The position numbers were made by a program, and so were the translations under genes. The notes under the pieces were generated by a model. It had not been told where the DNA came from, did not search any database, and saw only the letters and a program-made list of their open reading frames with translations. Below are positions 8,278-16,247 of a stretch of DNA of 64,000 nt, in pieces (the stretch's first letter is position 1; each line of letters starts with the position of its first letter). The DNA is from Cellvibrionaceae bacterium 1162T.S.0a.05 (GTDB lineage Bacteria; Pseudomonadota; Gammaproteobacteria; Pseudomonadales; Cellvibrionaceae): assembly GCA_000964245.1 (NCBI GenBank), contig LANB01000001.1:2012392-2076391 (forward strand), in the 5' to 3' direction.

Positions 8278-9222
8278 CTAATTGGAATATTCGCGAATAA
8301 TGCGCAGCATTTCGTCCATGGAATCCGGTCGCGTCTGCGGTTCCTTGCGCAAACACTTCATGGTTAAATCCGCGAGAACATTTGGAATTTTAACCTTGCT
8401 CATTTTGCGTGGGTCTTCTGGTGTGTCACCGCGAATTTGATCGAGTAACTGATAAATTTTGTCTCCCTGAAAAGGCGTTACGCCCGCGAGAATTTCATAA
8501 AGCACCGAACCGAGGCTGTAAATATCCGAGCGGTGATCAATATTTGGATCGCGATCAATCTGCTCTGGCGACATATACATCACCGTGCCCTGAAGTTTGC
8601 CTTCGCCCGTCATGCCGGGGCCGGTATCGGCTTCATCGATTTTAGATTCATCATCAATTTGCGCCTTATCCTTGTGCCACACCTTTGCGAGCCCCCAGTC
8701 CAACAACAACACCTCACCATAGGGGCCAATAAGAATATTGTCTGGCTTAATATCGCGATGCACCACACCGCGAGAATGTGCGTAAGCAAGAGCGCGTGCA
8801 ACTTGCACAATTACATCCATTAATTGGCCGAGGTCGTAACGCTCACGATAATTCAGAACCTCGCGCAAGGTGTAGCCGTGTACCAGCTTCATCGTAAAGT
8901 AATAATTGCCGCGATTGTCCCGCCCTAATTCATACGTGGGAATGGTATTGGGGTGCTGCAACATCGCCGAAATACGCGCTTCGCGTAGCAAACGTTTGTT
9001 TTCAATCGGGTCATTCACAAATTCGGGGCGCAGCGTTTTGTAACACACCGTTCGCCGCAAATGCAGATCACGGCACGACTTAATCAGTGATTTCCCGCCC
9101 TTGGCTATCGTTGCAAAAAAGGCATAACGCGTTTGCGGGTTCAGCGTCTCCGGCAGTGCCATATCCGTCTCTTCAATATAGAGCCGGGAATCTCCCTCTT
9201 TGGGTTGAGGAAATTCGAGCAT
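8278..9222 (-). CDS. PknB-like serine/threonine protein kinase
   Basis: 314 residues, a kinase domain only. Visible: invariant Lys in VCYKTL, HRDIKPDNIL catalytic loop, DWG in place of DFG (common in bacterial kinases), GTVMYMSPEQ activation segment end and DIYSLGSVLYEIL. The Gly-rich loop is unusual: AKGGKSLIKSC lacks the normal GxGxxGxV spacing. There is no transmembrane or sensor domain, so it is probably soluble and activated by a partner. ATG at 9222 has AAGGAG nine bases upstream. Likely operon with the PP2C gene. Confidence 0.92.
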   Translation of the reverse strand: MLEFPQPKEGDSRLYIEETDMALPETLNPQTRYAFFATIAKGGKSLIKSCRDLHLRRTVCYKTLRPEFVNDPIENKRLLREARISAMLQHPNTIPTYELGRDNRGNYYFTMKLVHGYTLREVLNYRERYDLGQLMDVIVQVARALAYAHSRGVVHRDIKPDNILIGPYGEVLLLDWGLAKVWHKDKAQIDDESKIDEADTGPGMTGEGKLQGTVMYMSPEQIDRDPNIDHRSDIYSLGSVLYEILAGVTPFQGDKIYQLLDQIRGDTPEDPRKMSKVKIPNVLADLTMKCLRKEPQTRPDSMDEMLRIIREYSN

Positions 9223-9595
9223 GTTGGGTACTCCTTATTGCTGATATTTGCCTTAACGCTGGCAGGGTGCGTGAGTGGGGGTGAAGGGAAAAATAGTAGC
9301 ATATTTGCCGGAGCTTTCGGCTGAGGATTGGGGCTTGGCTTGAGTGGATTGTCGGCGTATTGTTGGGGTTTGTTGGGAGAGGCGGGGTAAATTCTTATGA
9401 GATTGCTTGTTGAATTAAGTGTCATGCAATAGAGAGGGATTTTTTTATTTTTGGTCTCTTTGTGTTTTAGGTTGTCGAGATGTGGACATCTCTATATTCG
9501 ATCATTTTTGTATAGGTTAAGACATTTTTGTCTGAATCTGGACATGTTGTTTAAATTTTGGATCTCTTTAATTAAATTGTTATGTGTAAGCCAGT
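9223..9595. other. AT-rich gap at the start of the accessory region
   Basis: No convincing gene. It holds the kinase promoter side, a perfect 7-bp hairpin GAGATGT/ACATCTC (9477-9492), and from about 9420 a clear fall in GC that continues to 19 kb. It ends in TTGTTATG just before the first small cassette-like gene, which resembles the GTTA end of an integron recombination site, but no left partner is visible. Confidence 0.5.
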
Positions 9596-9898
9596 ATGAA
9601 AGCAAAAATAGTTAAGATCGGTTTTTGGCTATACGATAACTTGGTTGAAAAGCCCGTTGATGTTATAGCATTGGATTATGACTATTGGTATAAGCTATAC
9701 GAGGCTGATGGCTTTCTTGATCCCGGTGATGAGCCTGAGAAAATGGGTCCCGAAGGAAAGCTTTATTACGTTCGCTTTCAAAGCGCTTTAGAAAAAGATC
9801 TTCGGTTTAGTCCGGATTCTCAAGGCTTCCAAACAATAGAAAAAGCAATGTTAGCAGCGGAGGCTAAAGTCACAGGAAAAATAAATTGGCAGCATTAG
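9596..9898 (+). CDS. Hypothetical protein, integron-cassette-like
   Basis: 100 residues, acidic, aromatic-rich (DYDYWYKLYEADGF). No family recognised. There is no clear ribosome binding site, as is common for integron cassette genes. It ends eight bases before an attC-like site, so gene plus site form a plausible cassette. Confidence 0.6.
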   Translation: MKAKIVKIGFWLYDNLVEKPVDVIALDYDYWYKLYEADGFLDPGDEPEKMGPEGKLYYVRFQSALEKDLRFSPDSQGFQTIEKAMLAAEAKVTGKINWQH

Positions 9899-9905
9899 TC
9901 ACACA

Positions 9906-10025
9906 TAACAATCCAATGTACTGTTGCAATGCTATGCATTGCGCGGACCTACACTGCGTGGCTTGCTTATGTGCTTCAATAGCACAACGCAATCCACTCC
10001 GCTCCGGCCCGTAATTGGGGCGTTA
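9906..10025 (+). repeat. attC-like integron recombination site 1
   Basis: About 120 bases bounded by TAAC (9906) and GTTA (10022-10025). The ends fold as TAAC-aat-CCAATgTAC against GTAATTGG-ggc-GTTA: complementary outer boxes, a three-base unpaired spacer, complementary inner boxes and one unpaired G on the left arm, the features of attC sites. The centre holds a further hairpin GCAATGC/GCATTGC. Confidence 0.8.
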
Positions 10026-10041
10026 GATGCCAAGGCAAGTT

Positions 10042-10512
10042 ATGGATAAGCCTCACCAAAGAATTGGATCAAAATCGAATTCTCATGTGGGAAGAGATTT
10101 CGAGATGGCCGCTAAGGACTTCTTTTCAAAAGAAGGGATACCACTCAACCTGAATGTAAAATTGCCTGTTGGGGTTGGTGAAATAAAAAAAGACCATGCT
10201 TTCGACCTTGGGTGTCTAGATCAGAAGGTGTTGATCGAGTGCAAGTCACACAAATGGACTGAACCAAATGATAATGTTCCAAGTGCAAAGCTAACTGTTT
10301 GGAACGAAGCTATGTATTATTTTTTAGTGTCACCTACTGAGTATCGTAAAGTTATGTTCGTACTCCGTGACTACAGCGAAAAACGTAAAGAAACATTAGC
10401 TGAATACTATATCCGCACTTATAGTCATCTAATTCCAGAGTGTGTTGAGCTGTGGGAATACGACGAATCAACAATGTCAGCTGTGCAGTTGGCATTTAAC
10501 AGGTTAAGCTAA
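10042..10512 (+). CDS. Stand-alone PD-(D/E)XK nuclease-like protein
   Basis: 156 residues. HVGRDFE near the N-terminus, then HAFDLGCLDQKVLIECKSHK gives the D-x(n)-E-x-K pattern of the restriction-endonuclease fold (Asp in FDLG, ECK). The pattern suggests a metal-dependent nuclease of unknown target; no methyltransferase or other restriction partner is adjacent. The ATG at 10042 is preferred because AAGG lies just upstream; an ATG at 10027 is contained in the GTTAGATG end of the attC site. Its placement directly after that site marks it as a cassette gene. Confidence 0.65.
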   Translation: MDKPHQRIGSKSNSHVGRDFEMAAKDFFSKEGIPLNLNVKLPVGVGEIKKDHAFDLGCLDQKVLIECKSHKWTEPNDNVPSAKLTVWNEAMYYFLVSPTEYRKVMFVLRDYSEKRKETLAEYYIRTYSHLIPECVELWEYDESTMSAVQLAFNRLS

Positions 10513-10576
10513 CAGGACGCAGCAAGCAGCGCCTCTGCTTAAAGCATCAGGCATTCCAATATAAATAGAGGCATAA

Positions 10577-11206
10577 ATGGAATTCGAAGTTAATTTGGGT
10601 AATGCAGATTTAGTAAAAGCTATCGTATATGCTCAAGTACGAAACAAAGCTATTTGGGCAATGTGTATAGTTCCATCTGTGCTTATCAATGGTATAGGTA
10701 TTGTAGGCTTATGGGCTATGGACTGGCCGCTCCAAGAAAGCATCTCTGTTGCGGGCGATTTTCTTATATGGATTTTTGGATTGTTTTTTGTTGGGTTGGG
10801 CTTAACTATTCTATCGCTTGTGGCTAATCCAAAGTGGAGGAAAGGTAGAGTTGGTCTTCACAAAATTGAAATAAATGAAAAAGGTATGATTGAATCAACC
10901 GACTATAATCGTTCGGAGATTTACTGGCCATCTATTCAAAAAGTTTCTTTCAAATCAAGCGGTCTTTATTTTCTTCACTCTGGCGCTGACTCATTTGTAA
11001 TACCAAGAAGCAGTTTTGAATCGGATGAAAGCTGGAAAGAGTTCAAGAGTTTTTTTGTCAGTCATTATGAGCGGAGAAAAAATGCCCAAAAAATTGTCAA
11101 ATTGATAGTTTCTCCGTTGCTCGGTTTGTGCGTAATGACGCAAACGGGCACCTCAAAAACTCCAATTTACAACGACCTTGTATTTAAAGTAAAAGGAAGA
11201 GCATGA
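10577..11206 (+). CDS. YcxB-like membrane protein
   Basis: 209 residues. Two transmembrane helices (about 24-48 and 60-86) are followed by a soluble part, LHKIEINEKGMIESTDYNRSEIYWPSIQKV, that fits the YcxB-like C-terminal domain. Function of the family is unknown. Site AGAGG five bases ahead of the ATG. Its TGA stop overlaps the ATG of the next (broken) gene as ATGA, so the two were translationally coupled. Confidence 0.65.
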   Translation: MEFEVNLGNADLVKAIVYAQVRNKAIWAMCIVPSVLINGIGIVGLWAMDWPLQESISVAGDFLIWIFGLFFVGLGLTILSLVANPKWRKGRVGLHKIEINEKGMIESTDYNRSEIYWPSIQKVSFKSSGLYFLHSGADSFVIPRSSFESDESWKEFKSFFVSHYERRKNAQKIVKLIVSPLLGLCVMTQTGTSKTPIYNDLVFKVKGRA

Positions 11207-11769
11207 AATATATCTAAGTTTCTCTGCTGGGTTTAATAATATCTTTTAGAGTAATTGCGGAAGATTTTATAAGCCTGGAAACTGAAAAGAATAGATATAA
11301 TTTTGTTTCGAACTATGAAATAACTATTAAGAGTACACCTGAAACAGCATGGAAAAATCTAGAGAATTTGAAATCCTGGATGTACGCCTTTGAATTGTCG
11401 CATTATTCAGGAACAAGCGGGGAAGTTGGAGAGGTGCTTCTGTTGTATCCGAACCAGGAATTTTATATTCAAATTACTGGAAAGATAAAAAATAAGCTTC
11501 TTACCATAGCAAACCTCCCTTCTGAATTTAATGGTGAGCGTTCCACAGGAATTGCGGTTATCAACCTTGTGGCTTGTGGATCGGAGACTCAAGTTCTATT
11601 AACTATGAGCCGCCGGTATACATGGTCTGGGGAGGGCGAAAATTCTATGAAGGCAAAAAGGGAATCCGTTGAGTTCCAGGAGAGTACAGCACAAATGTGG
11701 GGTAACTTTCTCAGTAAACTAAAGGAAATATCAGAAAAACATACTCAAAGCGTTAAACCTATTCAATAG
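11203..11769 (+). pseudogene. Exported SRPBCC-like protein gene interrupted by TAA at codon 5
   Basis: A start with AAAGGAAGAGC ahead of it begins MKYI, then TAA at 11215-11217, after which the same frame runs open for 183 codons: VSLLGLIISFRVIA completes a signal peptide, and YEITIKSTPETAWKNLENLKSW begins a START/SRPBCC-type ligand-binding domain. Only the nonsense codon separates the signal start from the body. An internal ATG at 11368 could give a 133-residue product, but it lacks the export signal and the first strand. A sequencing error is possible. Confidence 0.65.
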
Positions 11770-11787
11770 ATTAAAGGAGAAATTTAA

Positions 11788-12105
11788 ATGATATTAGTTG
11801 CAACTGGTTTGGTCCTTATTTTATTCGGAGCCGTTTCAATCAGGTTTCCTGAATTGATTTGTAGCTTAAAGAAAAACGATCATCCGCAGTGGATTTTATT
11901 AGGGAGTCCCTCTGCGCATGCTTTTTCAAAAACAATTGGTGTGTATAGCTGGGTCCTGGAGCACGGCTTTGAAAGCTCCCAAAGTAACGAAGTAAATGCT
12001 ATTGGTAAGCGGTCGCTTCATCGAGCGTTATTTGCAAAACATGCGCTATCAATAGGTGTTGTCCTCGTTTTGGTTGGCTTTGTCGTCGCGTTGTTCGGGT
12101 TTTAG
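11788..12105 (+). CDS. Small membrane protein
   Basis: 105 residues with hydrophobic helices at the two ends (about 1-18 and 84-105) and a polar middle. No family recognised. Strong site AAAGGAGA precedes the ATG, 18 bases after the broken SRPBCC gene, so it belongs to the same transcript. Its stop lies three bases before an attC-like site. Confidence 0.6.
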   Translation: MILVATGLVLILFGAVSIRFPELICSLKKNDHPQWILLGSPSAHAFSKTIGVYSWVLEHGFESSQSNEVNAIGKRSLHRALFAKHALSIGVVLVLVGFVVALFGF

Positions 12106-12108
12106 CGT

Positions 12109-12189
12109 TAACAAGCGTAATCAGGTCAGCCACTTCGCGGTTTGGGCTCGTAAAAGCTTTACTTCTGCTCACCTCAGTTGCGAACGTTA
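12109..12189 (+). repeat. attC-like integron recombination site 2
   Basis: 81 bases from TAAC to GTTA. The arms fold as TAAC-aag-CGtAA-tc-AGGTcAGC with GCTcACCT-cag-TTgCG-aac-GTTA: outer boxes, three-base spacers, inner boxes and unequal bulges (tc against cag), matching attC architecture over about 20 bases per arm. Confidence 0.8.
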
Positions 12190-12202
12190 TGGAGAAAACA
12201 AA

Positions 12203-12622
12203 TTGAGAGTGCTGCTTGTTTTTATTCTTCTTTTAGTGTCCAGTATTACGATAGCAGGCGAATTTCAGTTCTATGATATCGTGATAAATGTTGAAGACAC
12301 TTGGGATTTTCAGACAACGTCATCAGGTGCAGAGATCAATTTATCGAAAGAAGAAAATCTTAAATTTTATGTAATGCAGGCTCCGGAAGAACCCACTATA
12401 GAGCAGATCCATGGAAAAAATGATCCGCAAGACTTCAAAAAATGGGGCGAGTTTTATGGTTCAGAGTCTAATAAAATTGATCTTGTAACAGGCGAAACTA
12501 AATATAGTTGGCTTCTATACAACGGCAAGTACGTAATGTTAGTTCAATATGGCTGTAAAGAACCCAAAAGCTTGGACCTGGTTAAGAAAAATATGAGCAC
12601 TTTAAAACGTGTATCACCATAA
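12203..12622 (+). CDS. Small exported protein of unknown function
   Basis: 139 residues from a TTG start with GGAG eight bases upstream, the GGAG coming directly after the attC end. Residues 1-19 form a clear signal peptide (RVLLVFILLLVSSITIAG). The mature part is acidic and rich in aromatic residues, no family recognised. Its TAA stop is shared with the TAAC of a further possible recombination site, so it reads as a complete cassette. Confidence 0.6.
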   Translation: MRVLLVFILLLVSSITIAGEFQFYDIVINVEDTWDFQTTSSGAEINLSKEENLKFYVMQAPEEPTIEQIHGKNDPQDFKKWGEFYGSESNKIDLVTGETKYSWLLYNGKYVMLVQYGCKEPKSLDLVKKNMSTLKRVSP

Positions 12623-12663
12623 CAGGCCGGTCAAGTGCAGGTCTGCCGATAAGTAGGTCGTTA
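12620..12663 (+). repeat. Possible short or degraded attC-like site
   Basis: TAACAGGCC at 12620 and GGTCGTTA ending at 12663 can pair over the outer TAAC/GTTA and CC/GG boxes, with a small GCAG/CTGC hairpin inside. It is only 44 bases and the inner pairing is poor, so this is a weak call made on position after a cassette gene. Confidence 0.35.
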
Positions 12664-12694
12664 TGTGTTTTGCAAAATAGAAGGAATAAGATAA

Positions 12695-13198
12695 ATGGAT
12701 GTTTTTAAAGTAATCTTGCCGTATGCAGGAATATTTTTAGCGATTATCAGCATTTTAAATTTAATTAAAATAAATGTAAGGAAAAATTGGCTCAGCACTA
12801 GTGGTAGAGTTACACAATCTACAGCAGAACTCGAGATCGATACATTTCACAACGTACGATCAAAGCAGAAGCCATTAAACACATATTCATTTAAATGGTA
12901 CAAGCCAAAATTAAGATATGAATATGAAGTCAATGGAAATAGATATGAGGGGCATAATATTTTCTCCGCACCTCTTGCTCCGCCAAGAATGAACGATATA
13001 TTAATGATTACTGATGGATCGTTACAAACAGTATGGTATAGCCCTAAGAATCCGAGGAAATCCTATATAATTCAATCAAGCACCATACCTAGTGTTATGT
13101 TATTAATTCTGGCAATGGTATTTGTTGGCTATAGCTTCAACCCCGAATCTTTTAATGGCCTCGTTGGAGAGATTTGTAATAAATTACAAAACTCATAA
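12695..13198 (+). CDS. DUF3592-like membrane protein
   Basis: 167 residues. One transmembrane helix at each end (about 7-25 and 138-155) encloses a beta-rich soluble domain with LRYEYEVNGNRYEGHNIF and VWYSPKNPRKSYI, the pattern of DUF3592 proteins. Role unknown. Site GAAGGAAT precedes the ATG. Its stop is followed by TAACGAGGCCC, another possible left end of a recombination site, but I find no matching right end. Confidence 0.65.
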   Translation: MDVFKVILPYAGIFLAIISILNLIKINVRKNWLSTSGRVTQSTAELEIDTFHNVRSKQKPLNTYSFKWYKPKLRYEYEVNGNRYEGHNIFSAPLAPPRMNDILMITDGSLQTVWYSPKNPRKSYIIQSSTIPSVMLLILAMVFVGYSFNPESFNGLVGEICNKLQNS

Positions 13199-13585
13199 CG
13201 AGGCCCTCAAAAAGATATTTTGGGTTTCGCTCCGGTTTGGGGTGCCTTCGGCGCATGAACCTCTATAAATTTAAGTGCAGGGGCTGTGGCAAAGATAGGT
13301 TCTATATGGATTGTGATTAAAAAACTAAGCGGTCAATCAACCAGGCAAGCGTTGCCCTCCGGTTAACAGGAACGCCTAAAGATTCGCTTTGGTTGAATAA
13401 TGTTTAAGTGTAATTTGCAAGGGATCATGATAGAGAATAAAAAAAGGAAAAAAGTCAGTGGGTTCAAAAAGCATCCAGACAAACCGCTCTCGTAACATAT
13501 CAAAACGACTCAGCGAGGTAAAAGTGGATGCAATATCTAAGCCGCTCAAGGCTGGCTTGGGAATAGACATTTTTAATACCATCTA
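13199..13585. other. 387-base gap in the cassette-like region
   Basis: No convincing gene. It includes a small hairpin GGCAA/TTGCC near 13344-13356 flanked by TAAGCGG and CCGGTTA, which may be a decayed recombination site, and a 22-codon Lys-rich frame with GGGATC ahead of its ATG at 13427 that I cannot support as a gene. Confidence 0.35.
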
Positions 13586-13597
13586 TTGGGTTGCATT

Positions 13598-13789
13598 ATG
13601 TATGGATATGGATTCTTGCTTGGAATAACTTTAGCCGTAATTTTTTGGGCCCTTGTAATATACCCTGGGGAAGTAAAATTTAGAAAGAAGCGGCTTGAAA
13701 TTATTCGGAAGAAATTGAAGAGAATAAAAGAGAGAAAAATTGCAGAAGCAGAATCTTCAAGTGCAAAAGATACGGATAGCGAAAGTTAA
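13598..13789 (+). CDS. Very small membrane-anchored basic protein
   Basis: 63 residues: one transmembrane helix (about 4-24), then a very basic amphipathic stretch KFRKKRLEIIRKKLKRIK, ending in an acidic Ser-rich tail. No family recognised. The stop is followed by ACATAACAAG, the same form as the left end of attC site 1, but no right partner follows. Existence as a gene is moderately supported. Confidence 0.45.
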   Translation: MYGYGFLLGITLAVIFWALVIYPGEVKFRKKRLEIIRKKLKRIKERKIAEAESSSAKDTDSES

Positions 13790-13855
13790 AACACATAACA
13801 AGTTGCAGCCAAAGGGTGCCAGGTTTATTTATTCAGTTTCCAGAGGTTGAGCATA

Positions 13856-14218
13856 TTGGATAAAAAGGAGTTTTTCTCAAGTTTATTTCGGTGGAAAAAG
13901 GGTCGGCAAAATACTGGCTACGACAAAATGCTAATTGGCGGTGGCCTCTGGCCCAATCCATTTGATATTTACGTTTTGCGTTTTCGCCATGGGCAAGAAA
14001 TACCTCCTCATGTTGACCCCTCGCAGGATGGAGAGCACTATCGATTAAATATCGTGTTAAAGTCCGCGAAAGAAGGCGGCGATTTTATATGTAAAACTCC
14101 AATTTACGAAAGCAAGCGAATCAAGTACTTTCGCTCTGATATATCTGAGCACTCTGTAAGTAAAGTTATTAAAGGTAGTCGTTATGTTCTTAGCATTGGC
14201 TGGATAAAAAATAGCTAG
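13856..14218 (+). CDS. 2-oxoglutarate/Fe(II) oxygenase-like protein
   Basis: 120 residues from a TTG with AGAGG nine bases upstream; another TTG lies three codons earlier. The HVD of PPHVDPSQDGEHYRLNIVL and the later His in SDISEHSVSKV give the H-x-D...H iron triad of the double-stranded beta-helix oxygenases, and the Arg in KGSRYVLSIGW sits where 2-oxoglutarate is usually bound. Substrate unknown. It is short for the family and may be a minimal domain. A hairpin CTGATTC/GAATCAG follows at 14231-14249. Confidence 0.6.
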   Translation: MDKKEFFSSLFRWKKGRQNTGYDKMLIGGGLWPNPFDIYVLRFRHGQEIPPHVDPSQDGEHYRLNIVLKSAKEGGDFICKTPIYESKRIKYFRSDISEHSVSKVIKGSRYVLSIGWIKNS

Positions 14219-14267
14219 CAAACCAGTGTGCTGATTCAAGGGGAATCAGGAGTCAATCAGAGGTTGT

Positions 14268-14672
14268 ATGGATATCGAGGTAAATAAAAAATTTTCATCA
14301 TATCCAGATTTTGTGAGGGATAAACTGGTCGTTCTACGGGAATTGATTCTCGAAGTGGTGAGGGAAGAAAACCTGGGAGAGCTCACTGAAACCTTGAAGT
14401 GGGGTGAGCCGGGCTATTCGGTCAAAAATGGAAGTGCCCTGAGAATAGACTGGAAACCGAAATTACCTGAAAGCTATTCCATGTACTTCAACTGTAATAC
14501 AAAACTGATTGAAACGTTCAGGGAGATCTATCCTGATGTCTTTCAATATGAAGGGAAAAGGGAAATACGTTTCGATGTATCTAAGCCGCTTGCAAAAGAT
14601 GAGCTTAAGGTGTGCATTTCAATGTGTCTGCGTTATCACAAAATCAAACACTTACCGTTGTTGGGCTTTTGA
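14268..14672 (+). CDS. DUF1801-like protein
   Basis: 134 residues. FVRDKLVVLRELILEVV, ETLKWGEPGYS and the C-terminal LRYHKIKHLPLL match the DUF1801 (YdhG-like) family of small cytosolic proteins of unknown role. AGAGG lies a few bases before the ATG. Confidence 0.75.
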   Translation: MDIEVNKKFSSYPDFVRDKLVVLRELILEVVREENLGELTETLKWGEPGYSVKNGSALRIDWKPKLPESYSMYFNCNTKLIETFREIYPDVFQYEGKREIRFDVSKPLAKDELKVCISMCLRYHKIKHLPLLGF

Positions 14673-14906
14673 TAATAGGGGTATATAAAAAAGTAATCAA
14701 GGACAGGTATTTAGGCTTCCGTACCGTTTTGTGCCTGCCTTTTCTATGAGATTAATCGGTAGTGTTTTTCTGTTTATTGTATGGGTGCAAAAAGTCCTGT
14801 TGAGTTGGTAAGCACGCTGTATTGTAGGATTAGGCAGGAAAAACGATGTTCGAAAAGAAGTATTTATAATTTTATTTCACATGATCGTTATCGGGAGAAT
14901 ATTTTA

Positions 14907-15290
14907 GTGAAAAGAGTTACTGGTATAGGCGGTATTTTTATTAAAGCGCGTGACCCGAAAGCGCTTCAAAGTTGGTATAAAGAGCGCTTGGGTATAGATG
15001 TACAGGTTTGGGGTGGAGCGTCATTTCGCTGGGTGGATGACAGCGGTAATCCCTATGCCGGAACAACGGCCTGGATGATTGGGGATGGCGAGAATTTTTC
15101 TCCAAGCGAATCACCGTTTATGGTGAATTATCGAGTTATGGATCTCAATGCGCTTTTAACTGTACTCCGCGCAGAGGGGTGTCAGGTTTTGGAAAAGACT
15201 GAAGAATCAGAATATGGAAAGTTTGGTTGGGTAATGGATCCGGAAGGGAATAAGGTTGAACTTTGGGAGCCGCCGGAAGGTGCATATTAA
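14907..15290 (+). CDS. VOC/glyoxalase family protein
   Basis: 127 residues from a GTG with GGGAG nine bases ahead. The fold pattern is clear: GGIFIKARDPKALQSWYKERLGI at the start and WVMDPEGNKVELWEPPEG at the end, with the metal-ligand Glu in VELWE. This superfamily includes glyoxalases, dioxygenases and antibiotic resistance proteins; the exact reaction cannot be told. An in-frame ATG at 14781 would add 42 unrelated residues and is rejected. Confidence 0.85.
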   Translation: MKRVTGIGGIFIKARDPKALQSWYKERLGIDVQVWGGASFRWVDDSGNPYAGTTAWMIGDGENFSPSESPFMVNYRVMDLNALLTVLRAEGCQVLEKTEESEYGKFGWVMDPEGNKVELWEPPEGAY

Positions 15291-15341
15291 TACAAAAACG
15301 CTTCTTTGGTAAATTCAAATAAACGTAAAGGGAACGTTGAT

Positions 15342-16031
15342 ATGTTAGGTAAAATTTTAAAATCTATTGGAGTTGGGCGTGCCTCGAGGGAGTCAGCTAA
15401 AACGAATGAATTGCCTGCACCTTATGCGAATGAAGCGATGAATTTCATGTACAACTTACTTTTTTGTGACGAACCATCGTTATTTAATAAAAATAAAAGT
15501 GAGCAACCGAGTTATTGGGAGAAAGCGCTATTTAGTGATCAGGACGAAATAAAAATACGTGAAATTGCTGATAACGAAAATGAAGAAAGTCGAGTAAGAG
15601 CTCTTGCGTTTAATTGGCTTAGAAAAAATCACAAGCCGGTAGAAAAAGGCGCCTTGCTCGGCGTCGTTGTTGAAGTGCCTTTGGAGAATGGGTTGGATGT
15701 GCTTGCTGCGTATGCGGATGGCAGGGTCAGATATATTAACCAAATAGAAAAGCTATCAGTCGTCGAGCTTGGCGCTTCGGCTGAAATAGAAAATTTGGCG
15801 AAGGCCTTGGTCGAGGCTTCGATTCCTGTCATTAAAAAAATCGGCCCATGGGATGAAAGCAGGTTGCCATCGCCAGCGCGCGGCAATATTCGCTTGAGTT
15901 TTCTAGTATCGGACGGCCTCTATTTTGGTGAGGGGCCAATGCATCTAATGCAAAAAGAAACCATGGCTGCGCCGGTAATTCACAAGGCGATTGAGTTGCT
16001 ACAAAAGGTGGTTGAGGTGTCAACAAAATAA
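15342..16031 (+). CDS. Conserved-looking hypothetical protein
   Basis: 229 residues, soluble. Features: LLFCDEPSLF and a central LLGVVVEVPLENGLDVLAAYADGRVRYINQ beta-rich segment. I do not recognise a named family. The ATG at 15342 with GGGAACG ahead is preferred over an upstream TTG (15306). The gene lies 51 bases after the VOC gene. No evidence on function. Confidence 0.6.
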   Translation: MLGKILKSIGVGRASRESAKTNELPAPYANEAMNFMYNLLFCDEPSLFNKNKSEQPSYWEKALFSDQDEIKIREIADNENEESRVRALAFNWLRKNHKPVEKGALLGVVVEVPLENGLDVLAAYADGRVRYINQIEKLSVVELGASAEIENLAKALVEASIPVIKKIGPWDESRLPSPARGNIRLSFLVSDGLYFGEGPMHLMQKETMAAPVIHKAIELLQKVVEVSTK

Positions 16032-16247
16032 GGAAATGAGAAAAATCTGGAGAAAGCTTTACAAAGATGTAGATAAAGTGCTGTTGTTATCGGCAAGCCA
16101 GGCTTAGGCTATATTTATAAATACGGAAAATAGGGATTTCTGATGATGCGATTGATTTGGACAGGTTAAGGTAAATATTTAAACGTGAATAAGGTATAAG
16201 CGTTTGCTATCAAGATTAATTGTTGGCACTAAATTTGGGAAATAATC

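Noticed and set aside
7443-9222. Type VI secretion kinase/phosphatase module
   Set aside because: Kinase lacks a membrane or FHA-linked part and there are no secretion genes in the window; kept as a generic pair.
13321-13366. Further attC site around the GGCAA/TTGCC hairpin
   Set aside because: Outer boxes TAAGCGG and CCGGTTA match poorly and there is no inner-box pairing of the usual kind.
13427-13495. 22-codon Lys-rich frame with a GGGATC ribosome site
   Set aside because: Too short and low in complexity to support as a gene without comparison.
13376-13582. Minus-strand open frame of 68 codons in the cassette region
   Set aside because: Against the direction of all neighbours, no ribosome site and no family; left as intergenic.
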